Positions 1-11,195 of a stretch of DNA of 64,000 nt are shown piece by piece. Each line of letters opens with the position of its first letter. Positions within the stretch are counted from its first letter, which is position 1. The position numbers were made by a program, and so were the translations under genes. The notes under the pieces were generated by a model. That model saw nothing but the letters and a program-made list of their open reading frames with translations, was not told where the DNA came from and did not search any database. This DNA is from Bubalus kerabau. Its lineage: Eukaryota; Chordata; Mammalia; Artiodactyla; Bovidae. The stretch lies in the NCBI RefSeq assembly GCF_029407905.1, contig NC_073639.1:45773501-45837500 (forward strand), written 5' to 3'.

Positions 1-29
1 TTTTTTTTTTTTTTTTTTTTGGCTTGTTG

Positions 30-310
30 TTAGTATGTTAAATTTTATTGAATGATTTCTTTTGTTTATTTGTTTTAATGTTAAGTCAACTCTGCTATCG
101 TGTAATAAATCCTGCTTGAACATATTTTAGTGTCTGTTTTGGGTATAGCTGGATTTGATCTTCTGATACTTTGTTAAGAATTATTCATGAGAGAGATTGC
201 TCTGAAATTTTTCTTTTTAAAGTATCTTTGCCAGGTTTTCAGTTCTAAGTTTATACAGGCTTATAAAATGAGTCAAAGAATGAGTCTTCCTGCAATTTCT
301 GAAAAAGTTA
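30..310 (-). mobile_element. Old L1 ORF2 fragment, minus strand
   Basis: Read on the minus strand, this resembles the part of L1 ORF2 just upstream of the reverse-transcriptase catalytic core, with the usual degenerate wording for the stretch around the 'rattle off a gap in the open frame' region seen in old mammalian L1s. It is heavily diverged, without polyA tail or TSD, and no frame stays open. A T-run occupies bases 1-20 just before it. Assignment is by resemblance to mammalian L1 ORF2 wording only. Confidence 0.5.
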
Positions 311-873
311 TATTACACAGCATAAGTGCAAGCAAAGCAAGCTTGGACTTGGTGACAGTTTCAGGTTTGAAGGATTTGTTAACAAAAGAAGCTACTTGTT
401 ATACAGAAATAATTCTAACATTTAATAGAGATTTATCTATCTTACTTTCAGTATACAATCATTAAAAGAAAAGAGAATCAATATCTAATAAAGAATTATC
501 TATCTTATTTACCTAAACAATCACTAATAGGAAAGAGAAGTAGAACAGTAAAGAAGAGTAAGTACGTATACCACCAAATTAGATTTTGACCAACATCCAG
601 ATTCAAATAGAGCTTGCAAGTCCAGTATCACAGCAATATAGAGTCTCAGTTGGGAGAAGGTCACTGGCAATGGGTCCACTCCATGGGTGAGATTTCAAAA
701 TTGATGTTTGGAGGTTCCTGATTATAATTCCAGGCCACAAACTCATATCATCATCAATCTGCATGCAGTTAGCAGCTCCATTTTAATATATATAGATATA
801 GATATAGATATAATTTATTTATTTAACAGTGCTATTTGCATTGTCTTGTAAATCTTGGAATTTTAAGCTCTGG
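311..873. other. Unassigned A+T-rich DNA with a short imperfect tandem duplication
   Basis: I recognise no gene or named repeat here. Bases about 422-476 and 486-538 are similar to each other (both contain ttatctatctta followed about 30 bases later by a gaaaagagaa or ggaaagagaa block), giving an imperfect direct repeat with a period near 64 bases. A short TA/GATA-like run lies at 787-825. Open frames in the stretch are short and look random. Confidence 0.4.
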
Positions 874-1839
874 GCATGCAAGTCAGGAAGCAACAGTTAG
901 AACTGAACAGGGAAAAACAGACTGGTTCCAAATAGGAAAAGGAGTACATCAAGGCTGTATATTGTCACCCTGCTTATTTAACATATGCAGAGTACATCAT
1001 GAGAAACACTGGGCTGGATGAAGCACAAGCTGGAAGCAAGATTGCCAGGAGCAATATCAATAACCTCAGATATGCAGGTGACACCACCCTTATGGCAAAA
1101 AGTGAAGAAGAACTAAAGAGCCTCTTGAGGCAAGTGAAAGAGGAGAAAAAGTTGGCTTAAAATTCAACATTCAGAAAACTAAGATGATGGCATCTGGTCC
1201 CATCACTTCATGGCAAATAGATGGGGAAACAGTGACAGACTTTATCTTTTAGGTCTCCAAAATCACTTCAGATGGTGACGGCATCAATGAAATCAAAAGA
1301 CTCTTACTCTTGGGAAGAAAAGTTATGACCAACCTAGACAGCATATTAAAAACCAGAGATATTACTTTGCCAACAAAGGTCCATCTAGTCAAAGCTATGG
1401 TTGTTTCAGTAGTCATGTATGGATGTGAGAGTTGGACTATAAAGAAAGTTGAGCAGTGAAGAATTGATGCTTTTCTGTGCTGTTGGAGAAGACTCTTGTG
1501 AGTCCTTTGGACTGCAAGGAGATCTAACCAGCTCATCCTAAAGGAAATGAGTCCTGAATATTTATTAGAAGGACTGATGCTGAAGCTGAGCTCTAATAAT
1601 TTGGCCACCTGATGCAAAGAACTGACTCATTTGAAAAGACCCTGATGCTGGGAAAGATTGAAGGTTGGAGGAGAAGGGGGGAGAACAGAGGATGAGATGG
1701 TTGGATCGCATCACAGACTCAATGGACATGAGTTTGAGTAAGCTCCCTGAGTTAGTGATGGAGAGGGAGGCCTGGCGTGTGCAGTCCATGGGGTTGCAAA
1801 GAGTCAGATACGACTGAGTGACTGAACTGAACTAGACTG
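874..1839 (+). mobile_element. BovB (RTE LINE), 5'-truncated
   Basis: This sense-strand BovB covers the second half of the reverse transcriptase through the 3' end, finishing in the typical (actga) tail near 1820-1839. The RT catalytic motif, normally Tyr-Ala-Asp-Asp, reads Tyr-Ala-Gly-Asp at 1071-1082, so one catalytic aspartate is lost. Frameshifts and stops break the frame. It is inverted relative to the similar BovB at 4754-5735. Confidence 0.93.
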
Positions 1840-2385
1840 AATTCAGTGGAAGCAGGAAAAAAAGCTCTTTTAAAACTCAACACAAATTCATGGGGAAAAA
1901 AAAAACAAAACCTCTTGGCAAACTAAGAATACAGTAAAAGAAAATTTCCTTCACTTGTTAAAAGGTATCCATGAAAATCCTGCCCCTAAAAATCATATTT
2001 AAAAGAGATTAGTAAACTTTTAATTGATTTTAACTTTTCCCCAAAGAAGGGAAGAAAATAAGAATTCTGTTTTTACCACTTTATTCATTTTAATGGGAAA
2101 AAATTGTATTATTTTATATAAGTCAAAAAGTTGGAAAAATTATAAAAAAGTAAATTATAAAGTACCATCAACACAAAGTTCTTAGGAATATTTCTGTCAA
2201 AGGACATCTAATCGTTCAAAATTAGATACAGAAACAAACAAACAAAAAAATCATTGCCAAGATGTAGCCCAGAAGACCTAAAATAGGGAAAGTAAATTCA
2301 TAGGCTAAATGAACTAATACAGTTAAGAAGGAAATTATCCTGAAATTGAGCAACAAAATTTTTGTCACAATTCCAGCAATTTTTT

Positions 2386-2555
2386 CTTTCTGGCTTACTT
2401 CAGGGACAACCCAGAGGGATGGTACAGGGAGGGAGGAGGGAAGAGGGTTCAGGATGGGGAACACGTGTATACCTGGGGCAGATTCATGTTGATATATGGC
2501 AAAACCAATACAATATTATAAAGTTAAAAAATAAAATTTAAATTTAAAAAAATTT
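2386..2555 (+). mobile_element. L1_BT 3' end with short 5' inversion, TSD-flanked
   Basis: The sense 3' UTR of an L1_BT-type LINE occupies about 2404-2555 and ends in an A-rich tail. It is preceded by about 18 bases (2386-2403, tttctggcttacttca-like) that match an upstream part of the same 3' UTR in the opposite orientation. The insertion is flanked by a 12-base TSD, cagcaatttttt, at 2374-2385 and 2556-2567. This is the pattern left by twin priming. Confidence 0.75.
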
Positions 2556-2635
2556 CAGCAATTTTTTGAGCAGGTTGAAAGCTGATTCTAAAATATATGT
2601 GGAAATGCAAAGAACTTTTATATAACTATATATAA

Positions 2636-2853
2636 ATGAAAGTGAAAGTGTTAGTTGCTCTTTTATGTCCAACTTGTTGTGATCCCATGGACTGTAGCCC
2701 ACCAGGCTCCTCTGTCCTTGGGATTCTTCAGGCAAGACTACTGGAGTGATTTGCTCTTTCCTTCTCCATGGGATCTTCCCAACACAGGGATTGAACTCAG
2801 GCCTCCTACACTGCAGGCAGGTTTTTTATCATCTGATCCACCAGGGAAGTCCT
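2636..2853 (-). mobile_element. Bov-tA SINE, minus strand
   Basis: The reverse complement starts with the tRNA-like head (ggcttccctggtgga type) and ends with the Bov-A body. It is complete but diverged, and lies inside the old L1 at 1868-4466. Confidence 0.9.
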
Positions 2854-2905
2854 ATGGAACATCAAATAACCAAAACAATTATCTATGCATTACATGTAAC
2901 ATGTT

Positions 2906-3125
2906 GCTACTGTTGTTGTTTAGTCGTTCAGTCATGTCCAACTGTTTTGCAACCCCATCAACTATATAGCCCACCAGGCTCCTCTGTCCATGGGATTTCC
3001 CAGGCAAGAATACCTGAATAGGTTGCCATTTTCTTCTCCAGGGAATCTTCCCAACCCAGGGAGCAAGCCCTTGTCTCTTGCATTGGCAGATGGATTCTTT
3101 TCCACTGAACCATCAGGGAAACCCT
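2906..3125 (-). mobile_element. Bov-tA SINE, minus strand
   Basis: A second full-length Bov-tA in the same orientation, about 50 bases after the previous one. A TTG-rich run (tgttgttgttt) at its left end corresponds to the CAA-type tail of these SINEs. It interrupts the old L1. Confidence 0.9.
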
Positions 3126-4482
3126 GTAATGTGTGTATGTATTTTAAAATGAATAGAGTTGGTTAACTTACACTCAATTTTAAGATTTCTATAAATACAC
3201 AGGAATCAAGATTGGCTGATATTGTGAAGAAGAGAATGTATAAATTGATGACAGTTATAGAGAGTCTGGAAATAGACCCACCTGTATGTGTTTAACTGAT
3301 TTTAAGTACAGATACCAAGACAACTCAGTGGGTATGAAACGCCTTTTCAACAGATGATGCTGGATCAATGGGATTTCTATTTTGGGAAAATGAAATAAAG
3401 AGCGCCATCTCTGACTTAACACTATAAAGAAAAATTAACTTCAAGGGAAACATATAACTAAATGTCATACTTTAATTTATAGAAAGTTTAAATGAAACTA
3501 GAAAATTACCATGATCCTGAGGTGGAAATGTTTCTTATGCATAATTTAAAAATTCAAAATATGAAAGGAAAATTGATAAATTAGGCTTTAAAACATGTAG
3601 CTCTTTAAAAGAAACCTTAGGGGAACTAAAAGGCAAGCCAAGAGGAAATGATATTCATGATACACAGTTTAGACAGAAGACTTGTATTCAGAATATAAGA
3701 ATGGTTTTATGAATCAATCACTCAAAAGTCAGTTACGGAAATTCAAATTAAAACCACAGGCTGAGACAACAATACATACTGATTAGGTATGTAACTAAAA
3801 TAGGACTGGTCAAATCAAGCACTGTTGAGACTATTTTGCAACTGGAATGTTCACACACTGCTGGAGTGAACTTAAAATGGTACGTCACCTGGAAAAGCAG
3901 TTTGGAATTTTCTTGAAAGTGAAACATACCCAAACCCAATGACACAGTTCTTCAACTCCTAAGTATTTATCTAAGACACATGAAACACATCTAGAGAGTC
4001 TTGTTCATAAATGTTCTTAGCAACTTTATTCACAGTAGCCAAAATCTGGAAACAACCCAAATGTCCATTTTATGGGAAAAGATAAACAAATTATGACACC
4101 TTCATATAATGAAATATTATTTTAAAACAAGTAGAAATGAATTATAGGTTATATACACTGATATGAATGAGACTCAGAATTATTACACTGAGTTGAGGAT
4201 GTTAGGTTAAAAAAGAGGGCATGCTATATGATTTTTGTTTTATAACATTTGAGAAAATATAATCTAATAAGAGTAACTGAACACACATCAATGGCTGCCT
4301 GCAGATGGAGCTGGAGATAGGGATGGATAGAGGGGGTCTCTCAGAGGATCATGGGGAAGACTCACAAGATGATGGTGTGATAGACTTATACACATGGCAA
4401 AACTGAGCAAAGTGTGCATTTTACATATGTACACTTTATTGTACTTCAATTACGCCTGAATAAAGAAAGAAAAGAAAAGAAA

Positions 4483-4503
4483 TGATAGATGAGATAGATA
4501 GAA
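4483..4503. repeat. GATA microsatellite, left part
   Basis: A short degenerate (GATA)n tract that grows out of the A-rich L1 tail. It is separated from its continuation at 4680-4753 by a Bov-tA insertion. Confidence 0.7.
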
Positions 4504-4677
4504 AGGGCTTTCCCTGGTAGCTCAGATGGTAAAGAATCTGCCTGCAATGCAGGAGATGCGGGTTCAATTCCTGACTTGGAAAGATTCCCTAGAGTAGGAC
4601 ATGGCAACAGACTCCAGTATTCAAGCCTGGAGAATTCCATGGACAGAGGAGCCTCACAACAGAGCAACTAACACACA
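4504..4677 (+). mobile_element. Bov-tA SINE, plus strand
   Basis: Starts with ggctttccctggtagctca and runs through the Bov-A body to acagaggagcctcac, with a shortened 3' end. It sits within a GATA microsatellite, so GATA units lie on both sides. Confidence 0.9.
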
Positions 4678-4679
4678 TT

Positions 4680-4753
4680 AGATAGATGATAGATAATTAG
4701 ATAGTAGATAATTAGATGGATGGATATATAGACAGATGAATAGATGGATATAT
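4680..4753. repeat. GATA/GATT microsatellite, right part
   Basis: Degenerate tetranucleotide tract of gata, gatt and gatg units between a Bov-tA and a minus-strand BovB. Units are impure, so it is probably only moderately variable. Confidence 0.8.
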
Positions 4754-5735
4754 AGTTCAGTCACTCAGTCAGGTCCAACTCTTTGTGACCTCACGGACTG
4801 TAGCACACCAGGCATCCTTGTGTATCACCAACTCCTGAAGCGTGCTCAAACTCATGTCCATTGAGTTGGTGATGCCATCCAATGATTTCATCTTCTGTTG
4901 TCCCCTTCTCCTCCTGCCTTCAATTTCCCCCAGCATCAAGGTCTTTTCTAATGAGTCAGTTCTTCGAATCAGATGGCCAAAGTATTGGAGCTCCAGCTTC
5001 ACCATCAGTCCTTCCAATGAATATTCAGGACTGATTTCCTTTAGGATGAACTGATTGGATCTCCTTGCAGTCCAAGGGACTCTCAAGAGCCTTCTCTAAC
5101 ACCACAGTTGGAAAGCATCAATTCTTCTCTGCTCAGCTTTCTTTATGGTCAGCTCCACACATGACTACTGGAAAAACCATAGCTTTGACTAGACAGACCT
5201 TTGTTGGCAAAATAAGGTCCCTGTTTTTTAATATGCTGTCTAGTTTTGACATAGCTTTTCTTCCAAGGAGCAAGAATCTTATGATTTCAAGGCTGCTGTC
5301 ACCATCTGCAGTGATTTTGGAGTCTAAGAAAATTAAGTCTGTCACTGTTTCTGTTGTTTCCCCATATGCCATGAAGTGATGGGACAGGATGCCCTTGACT
5401 TAGTTTTCTGAATATGAGTTTTAAGCCAGCATTTTCATTCTCCTCTTTCAGTTTCATCAAGATGCTCTTTAGTTCCTTTTTGCTTCCTGCCATAAGGGTG
5501 GTGTCATCTGCATGTCTGAGTTTGTTGATATTTCTCCTGGCAGTCTTGATTCCAGCTTGTGCTTCATCCAGCCCAGGTTTTCTCATGATGTACTCTGCAT
5601 ATAAGGTAAATAAGCAGGGTGACAACAGTCCTTTCCTTGACGTAGTCCTTTCCTGATTTGGAACCAGTACATTGTTCCATGTCTGATTCTAACTGTTGCT
5701 TTTTGCATAAAGATTTCTCAGGAGGCAGGTAAAGG
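4754..5735 (-). mobile_element. BovB, minus strand, 5'-truncated
   Basis: The 3' end of BovB lies at the left and the copy extends into the RT domain, stopping at about 5735. The RT motif on the minus strand reads His-Ala-Asp-Asp at 5502-5513 in place of Tyr-Ala-Asp-Asp, keeping both aspartates. Several frameshifts break the frame. It covers nearly the same part of BovB as 874-1839 but inverted. Confidence 0.93.
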
Positions 5736-5942
5736 TGCGTCTAGTGGAAATACTAGATGCAATCCAGGCCAGACTTGAGGGATGCAAGGTGCATGTTCCT
5801 CCTTCTGGGAGAAAGAACAGGATAATTCACCTGTACCTGCTTGTTTGCCTCCCTGTGTTCCTGAAACCTCTTGAACACTGGCTGGGCCTACACTCACTCT
5901 TATCCATCTCTGGGCCTTACCAGAAGCCTCAGTGAGGAATTC
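5736..5942. other. Unassigned stretch
   Basis: About 200 bases of moderately G+C-richer DNA between a BovB and an L1 5' UTR piece. I recognise neither a gene nor a repeat. Confidence 0.3.
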
Positions 5943-6225
5943 ATAAGATGGCAGAGTAGAAGGATGTGCGCTCATCTTCTCCAGTGAGAACTCAAAACCT
6001 GCAACTAACTGCTGAGCAACCATCAACAGGAGGATGTTGAGTTGCACCAAAAAAAGATACCCCACGTCCAAGCAGGGTAAAGGAGAAGCCCTAAAAAGAT
6101 GGTGGGGGGGGGGGAATCATGTTTAGAATCAAACCCCACACCTACCACAGACCCTCGGAGGGCTCAAACTAAACCTTGTGTGCAGCAAGACCCAGGAACT
6201 CTACAAGAGACTGAGCCATACCTGT
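5943..6225 (+). mobile_element. L1_BT-type 5' UTR fragment, plus strand
   Basis: Begins with taagatggcagagtagaagg, the characteristic opening of bovine L1 5' UTRs, and continues through accccacgtccaag and ctcggagggctcaaac landmarks. It stops at a GATA microsatellite with no ORF1 or ORF2 following. A 5'-only L1 piece is unusual because most L1 insertions lose the 5' end. A G-run at 6103-6112 falls inside it. Confidence 0.7.
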
Positions 6226-6227
6226 CT

Positions 6228-6312
6228 TTGAAACAGATAAATACATAGATAGCTAATTAAATAAATAGGTAGATAGGTAGGCAGATAGATAGATAGACAG
6301 ACAGATAGAGAC
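6228..6312. repeat. GATA/GACA microsatellite
   Basis: Impure tetranucleotide repeat (gata, ggta, gaca units) directly after the truncated L1 5' UTR. The next ~195 bases (6313-6507) are unassigned A+T-rich sequence. Confidence 0.85.
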
Positions 6313-6624
6313 TGGTGAGAGAGAAAGGGAAACCTTATGGGAAATATTAAACATTAAATGAAACATTGTCTTTTCCCTTGTGGGTTTGTAGTCACATGTA
6401 CTGATAGGCATAACAAAGAACACTCAAATTTTCTAAGAAAGTGAAGAAAAATATATGATTTAAAGTTGAAGAAATTACAATTTAATTTCACATGTGAAAT
6501 ACTAATTAGAAAAGATACAAGCACCAGTATGTTCACTGCAGCATTATTTACAATACATAAAAGAGGGAAGCAACCCAGCGTCTATTGACAGATGAATGAA
6601 TAAGGAAGATGTATATACAGTGGA

Positions 6625-6897
6625 TGGAGAAGGTAATGGCAACCCACTCCAGAACTTTTGCCTGGAAAATCCCATGAATAGAAGAGCCTGGTAGCCTGTA
6701 GTCCATGGGGTCACTAAGAGTCGGACACGACTGAGTGACTTCACTTTCACTTTTCACTTTCATGCATTGGAGAAGGAAATGGCAACCCACTCCAGTGTTC
6801 TTGCCTGGAGAATCCCAGAGACTGGGGAGCTTGGTGGGCGGCCGTCTATGGGGTCACACAGAGTCGGACACGACTGAAGCGACTTAGCAGCAGCAGC
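6625..6897 (+). mobile_element. Bov-A2 dimeric SINE, TSD-flanked
   Basis: Two Bov-A monomers are joined by the cactttcacttttcacttt linker, and the element ends in a cagcagcag tail. A perfect 12-base TSD, atatacagtgga, occupies 6613-6624 and 6898-6909. The low divergence and clean TSD suggest a relatively recent pecoran insertion into an older L1. Confidence 0.93.
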
Positions 6898-7410
6898 ATA
6901 TACAGTGGAATATTATTCAACCATAAAGAAAATGAAATCTTGCCATTTGAGACATAGGCGAGCCTAGAGAGAATTATGCTAAGTGAAATAAGTCAGGCAG
7001 AGGAAGACAAACGCTGTATGATATCACTTATATGTGGAATCTAAAAACAAAACAAATGAACAAAAATAACAAAAGAGAAACAGGAATCATAGATACAGAA
7101 AATAAATAGGTGGTTCCCAGATGGGAGGGGTGGAGGGAGGAAGAAATAGGTGGGGGAGATTAAGGGATACAAGCTTCGAGTTGAAAAATAAATTCATTAT
7201 AGGTATGAAATATAAGGTATGGGGAATATGGTCAATAAATATATCACCTGATATAAAACAAAAACTAACATAATTTAAATAACTTATATCTCAAAACAAA
7301 CTCAAAAAAAGATCAGATATGTGGTAACCAGAGGTAGGGGAGTGAAGGCAAATTGGATGAAAATGATCAAAGACACAAACTTCCAGTTATAAAATAAGTA
7401 AGCACTGGAA

Positions 7411-8683
7411 GGTCAATGCTAAAGAATGTTCAAACTACCATACACTTGAGTTCAGCTGCTAGCAAGGTTATGCTCAAAATCCTTCAAGTTAGACTTCAAC
7501 AGTATGTGAATCGAGAACTTTAAGATGAACAAGCTGGATTTAGAAAAGACAGAGGAAACTGAGATCAAATTGACAGCATTCATTGGATCATAGAGAAAGC
7601 AAGAGAAGTCAAGAAAAATATCTACTTCTGCTTCGTTGACTATGCTAAAACCTTTGTGAATCACAACAAATTGTGGAAAATACTTAAAAAGATGGGAGTA
7701 CTAGTCAATCTTACTTGTCTCCTGAGAAACCTGTACATGGGTCAAGAAACAACAGTTAGAATGAGACATGAAACAACTGACTGATTCAAAATTGGCAAAG
7801 GAATATGACAAGGCTGTATATTGTCACCATGCTTATTTAAATTCTTTGCAGAGTACATCATGCAAAATGCCAGGCTGGATGAAGCACAAGCTGGAATCAA
7901 GGTTGCCAGGAGAAATATCAACAACCTCAGATATGCAGACATACCAATCTAACAAAGGAAGTGAAGAGGAACTAAAGGGCTTCCTGAGAGCTAAAGAGGA
8001 GAGTGAAAAGTTGGCTTGAAACTCAACACTGAAAAAAAAACAAACTAAGATCATGGCATCTGATACCATCGCTTCATGGCAAATAGAAGGGGAAAAAGTG
8101 GAAGCCAAGACAGAGTTTATTTCTTGGGCTCCCAAATCACTATGAACAGTGACTGCAGCCATGAAATTAAAAGATGCTTCATCTTTGGAAGGAAAACTAT
8201 GACAAACCAAGACAGCATATTAAAAAACAGAGATATCAGTTTGCTGACAAAGGTACATATAGTCAAAGCTATGGCTTTTCCAGTAGTCATGTATGGATGT
8301 GAGAGTTGGACCTTAAAGAAGGCTGAGCACCAAAGAATTGAAGCTTTCAAATTGTGGTGAGAAACACTTGAATTGCAAGGAGATTAAACCAGTCAATCCT
8401 AAAGGAAATCAACTCTGGATATTCATTGGAAGGACCGATGCTGAAGCTTCAATATTTTTAACACCTGATGCAAAAAGCCAACTCATTGGAAAAGATCCTG
8501 ATACTGGGAAAGATTGAAAGCAAAAGAAGTGAGCAGCAGATGATGAAATGGTTAGATAGCATCACTGACTCAATGAAAATGAATTTGAACAAACTCTGGG
8601 AGACAATGAGGGACAGGGGAGCCTGGTGTGATGCAGTCCATGTTGTCCCAAGTTGGACTGACTTAGCAATTGAACAGCAACAA
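7411..8683 (+). mobile_element. BovB, 5'-truncated, inside an L1 3' end
   Basis: Sense BovB from mid-RT to the 3' end. Where Tyr-Ala-Asp-Asp should be (7930-7945) the frame reads Tyr-Ala-Asp and then diverges through a deletion, so the catalytic dyad is destroyed. Many stops are present. The surrounding L1MA-like sequence continues on both sides. Confidence 0.92.
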
Positions 8684-8912
8684 CATATTATAGATGAAAG
8701 TTGTTAAGAGAGTAAATCCTAAATGTTTTCATCACAAGAAAAAAATTCTGTTTGCTTTATTAAGCAAATAAAATTGCTATATATATGAGATGATAAATGT
8801 TCACTAAATTTATGGTAATCACTTTGTGATGTGTGTAAATCAAGTCATTATGTTGCACATCTTAAATTCATACAATACTCTATGTTAATATTATCTCAAT
8901 AAAACTAAAAGA

Positions 8913-8968
8913 AAAACAGGAAAATGTTGTATATAACCATTGGAAAGTGTTACAGAGGTTGTTGCAAT
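8913..8968. other. Short unassigned spacer
   Basis: A-rich junction after the L1 tail. Nothing recognised. Confidence 0.3.
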
Positions 8969-9190
8969 GGTGTGTGCTAAGTCACTTCAGTCATGTCTGA
9001 TTCTTTGCAGCTCTATGGACTGTAGCCTGCCAGGCTCCTCTGTCTATGTGATTCTCCAGGCAAGAATATGGAGTGGGTTCGTTTGCGCTCCTCCAGCAGA
9101 TCTTCCCTACCCAGGGATGGAACTCTTATATCTTATGTCTCTTGTATTGACAGGTAGGTTCTTTAACACTACCACTACCTTGGAAGCTCA
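8969..9190 (-). mobile_element. Bov-tA SINE, minus strand
   Basis: Full-length but diverged Bov-tA, read on the minus strand. The tRNA-like head is at the right end. Confidence 0.85.
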
Positions 9191-9249
9191 GAAGAAAGTT
9201 TATAATAAGAGTAGATTATTGGTAGCGCTTGGTGGATGTTCTCTTTAAG

Positions 9250-9434
9250 GAGTTCCAAAAGTTAGACACAATTCTCCAGGAGACACAGTTCTCCAGAAGA
9301 CATGATTCTCCAGGCAAAAATACTGTAGTGGGTAGCCATTCCCTTCTCTAGGGGATCGTCCAGGCCCAGGGAACAAATCTGGGTCTCCTGCATTGCAGGA
9401 GGATTCTTTACTGTCTGAGCCATCAAGGAAGTCC
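9250..9434 (-). mobile_element. Bov-tA SINE, minus strand, rearranged
   Basis: The tRNA-like head and proximal body (9310-9434) are clear. The distal part is scrambled, with three successive ttctcca(g/gg) units at 9271-9318 that look like a small internal amplification. Confidence 0.75.
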
Positions 9435-9569
9435 AGATTGCAATGGTAGAAATGCAAAAAAGGCAATGGATATGAGTGTAAAAGTAGCTTGAACAGATCT
9501 TGGAAATTATTTAGTTGTCACGGTGGGGAGAGTTTGCTTCATAACAAAAAGAAAACTTCAAAAAATCTT

Positions 9570-10468
9570 CAGTTCAGTTCAGTTCAGTTGCTCAGTCGTG
9601 TCCGACTCTTTGCGACCCCATAAATCGCACCACGCCAGGCCTCCCTGTCCATCATCAACTCCCGAAGTTCACTCAGACTCACTTCCATCGAGTCAGTGAT
9701 GCCATCCAGCCATCTCATCCTCTGTTGTCCCCTTCTCCTCCTGCACCCAATCCCTCCCAGCATCAGAGTCTTTTCCAATGAGTCAACTCTTCGCATGAGG
9801 TTGCCAAAGTACTGGAGTTTCAGCTTTAGCATCATTCCTTCCAAAGAAATCCCAGGGCTCATCTCCTTCAGAATGGACTGGTTGGATCTCCTTGCAGTCC
9901 AAGGGACTCTCAAGAGTCTTCTCCAACACCACAGTTCAAAAGCATCAATTCTTCGGTGCTCAGCCTTCTTCACAGTCCAACTCTCTCATCCATACATGAC
10001 CACTGGAAAAACCATAGCCTTGACTAGACGGACCTTTGTTGGCAAAGTAATGTCTCTGCTTTTCAATATGCTGTCTAGGTTGGCCATAACTTTCCTTCCA
10101 AGGAGTAAGTGTCTTTTAATTTCATGGCTGCAATCACCATCTGCAGTGATTTTGGAGCCCAGAAAAATAAAGTCTGACACTGTTTCCACTGTTTCCCCAT
10201 CTATTTCCCATGAAGTGATGGGACCGGATGCCATGATCTTAGTTTTCTGAATGTTGAGCTTTAAGCCAACTTTTTCACTCTCCTCTTTCACTTTCATCAA
10301 GAGGCTTTTGAGTTCCTCTTCACTTTCTGCCATAAGGGTGGTGTCATCTGCATATCTGAGGTTATTGATATTTCCCCAGCAGTCTTGATTCCAGCTTGTG
10401 TTTCTTCCAGTCCAGCGTTTCTCATGATGTACTCTTCATATAAGTTAAATAAGCAGGGTGACAATATA
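9570..10468 (-). mobile_element. BovB, minus strand, TSD-flanked
   Basis: A well-preserved 899-base 5'-truncated BovB with an (agttc)n tail at the left. The TSD caaaaaatctt is present at 9559-9569 and 10469-10479. Tyr-Ala-Asp-Asp is intact at 10342-10353. On the minus strand, frames at 9986-10333 and 9584-9973 hold RT and C-terminal segments and are separated by a frame change. It is one of the younger copies in the window. Confidence 0.95.
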
Positions 10469-10479
10469 CAAAAAATCTT

Positions 10480-11195
10480 GGATGACCTTTAAAATCATAA
10501 TGCTGTAGATAGAATCAGAGATTTAAGAGAAAACATCTGGTTCAGTGGAGACATGTAGGTTTGGAACAATGGAATAGAGATTTTGTAACATCTAAGTATA
10601 TGGCTTATTAGATACTTGAGGGAAGAGGTCATAGTTGGAGGTATTTATTGGGAAACAGTATTTGAATACCTGACTAAAACACAGGTAATAGTGATGAGGT
10701 ATCCTTCTCTATATCAATATTCTCCTTTTCCTTTAATTTTCAAAGTGCCTAGTAAGCAATAGTTTCCTAAGTACAGTGAAGAGATGAAACAAGAATTTTA
10801 TAGAAAATACCCTAACATGTTTCAGCAAATTCTACTGAAAACAGAGCACCACTTCACAGGACAGGTCAAGATTGCTTTGCTTCAAAGTTTCTCTTGGAAT
10901 GAAATTATTCCATTTAGCCCTTCATTTCAGATTCATCTGGTGTTACAACAGTGAGGGGATTATCATGTTAAAGATATTATCATTCAATATGGCACACTAT
11001 TGAGTTCAAGGCTGTCAAAGACAACAAAAACTATCTGATTTTAATAAAAATAAAACCTTACCACTTCATTCCTGTCATGACTGTGCAAGACAAAAAACAT
11101 TGGCTTTGTTGAAATGTCTACAGGACAATAAAATATTAAATCATCACTCTATAACATCTAGGTCATTTCCAGTTAACCTATGTAGAAAAAGAAAG
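10480..11195. other. Unassigned A+T-rich stretch
   Basis: About 700 bases with no recognisable gene or repeat and only short random open frames. Confidence 0.4.

Larger units (their letters stand above)
1868..4466 (+). mobile_element. Old L1 (L1M-type), plus strand, interrupted by three insertions
   Basis: L1 ORF2 wording runs through 1868-2373, resumes at 2568-2640, and continues from about 3190 through the ORF2 C-terminus and 3' UTR, ending in a degenerate A-rich tail near 4460. Interruptions are an L1_BT 3' end (2386-2555) and two Bov-tA SINEs (2636-2853, 2906-3125). All frames are broken. This is a dead, pre-ruminant-age L1 that served as a landing site for younger elements. Confidence 0.75.
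6508..8912 (+). mobile_element. L1 3' end (L1MA-like), plus strand, interrupted
   Basis: ORF2 C-terminal and 3' UTR sequence runs 6508-6612, 6910-7410 and 8684-8912, ending with a ctcaataaaact polyadenylation-type end. A Bov-A2 (6625-6897) and a BovB (7411-8683) split it. The last two blocks join without loss in the expected L1 3' UTR order, which supports one original element. Confidence 0.75.

Noticed and set aside
5718..6071. 117-codon minus-strand frame with a hydrophobic start
   Set aside because: It crosses the boundary between a BovB, unassigned DNA and an L1 5' UTR piece, so it cannot be an inherited gene.
9696..10250. 184-codon plus-strand frame
   Set aside because: It is the antisense shadow of the minus-strand BovB C-terminal region. 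The same antisense frame recurs in every young BovB copy (for example 57145-57666).
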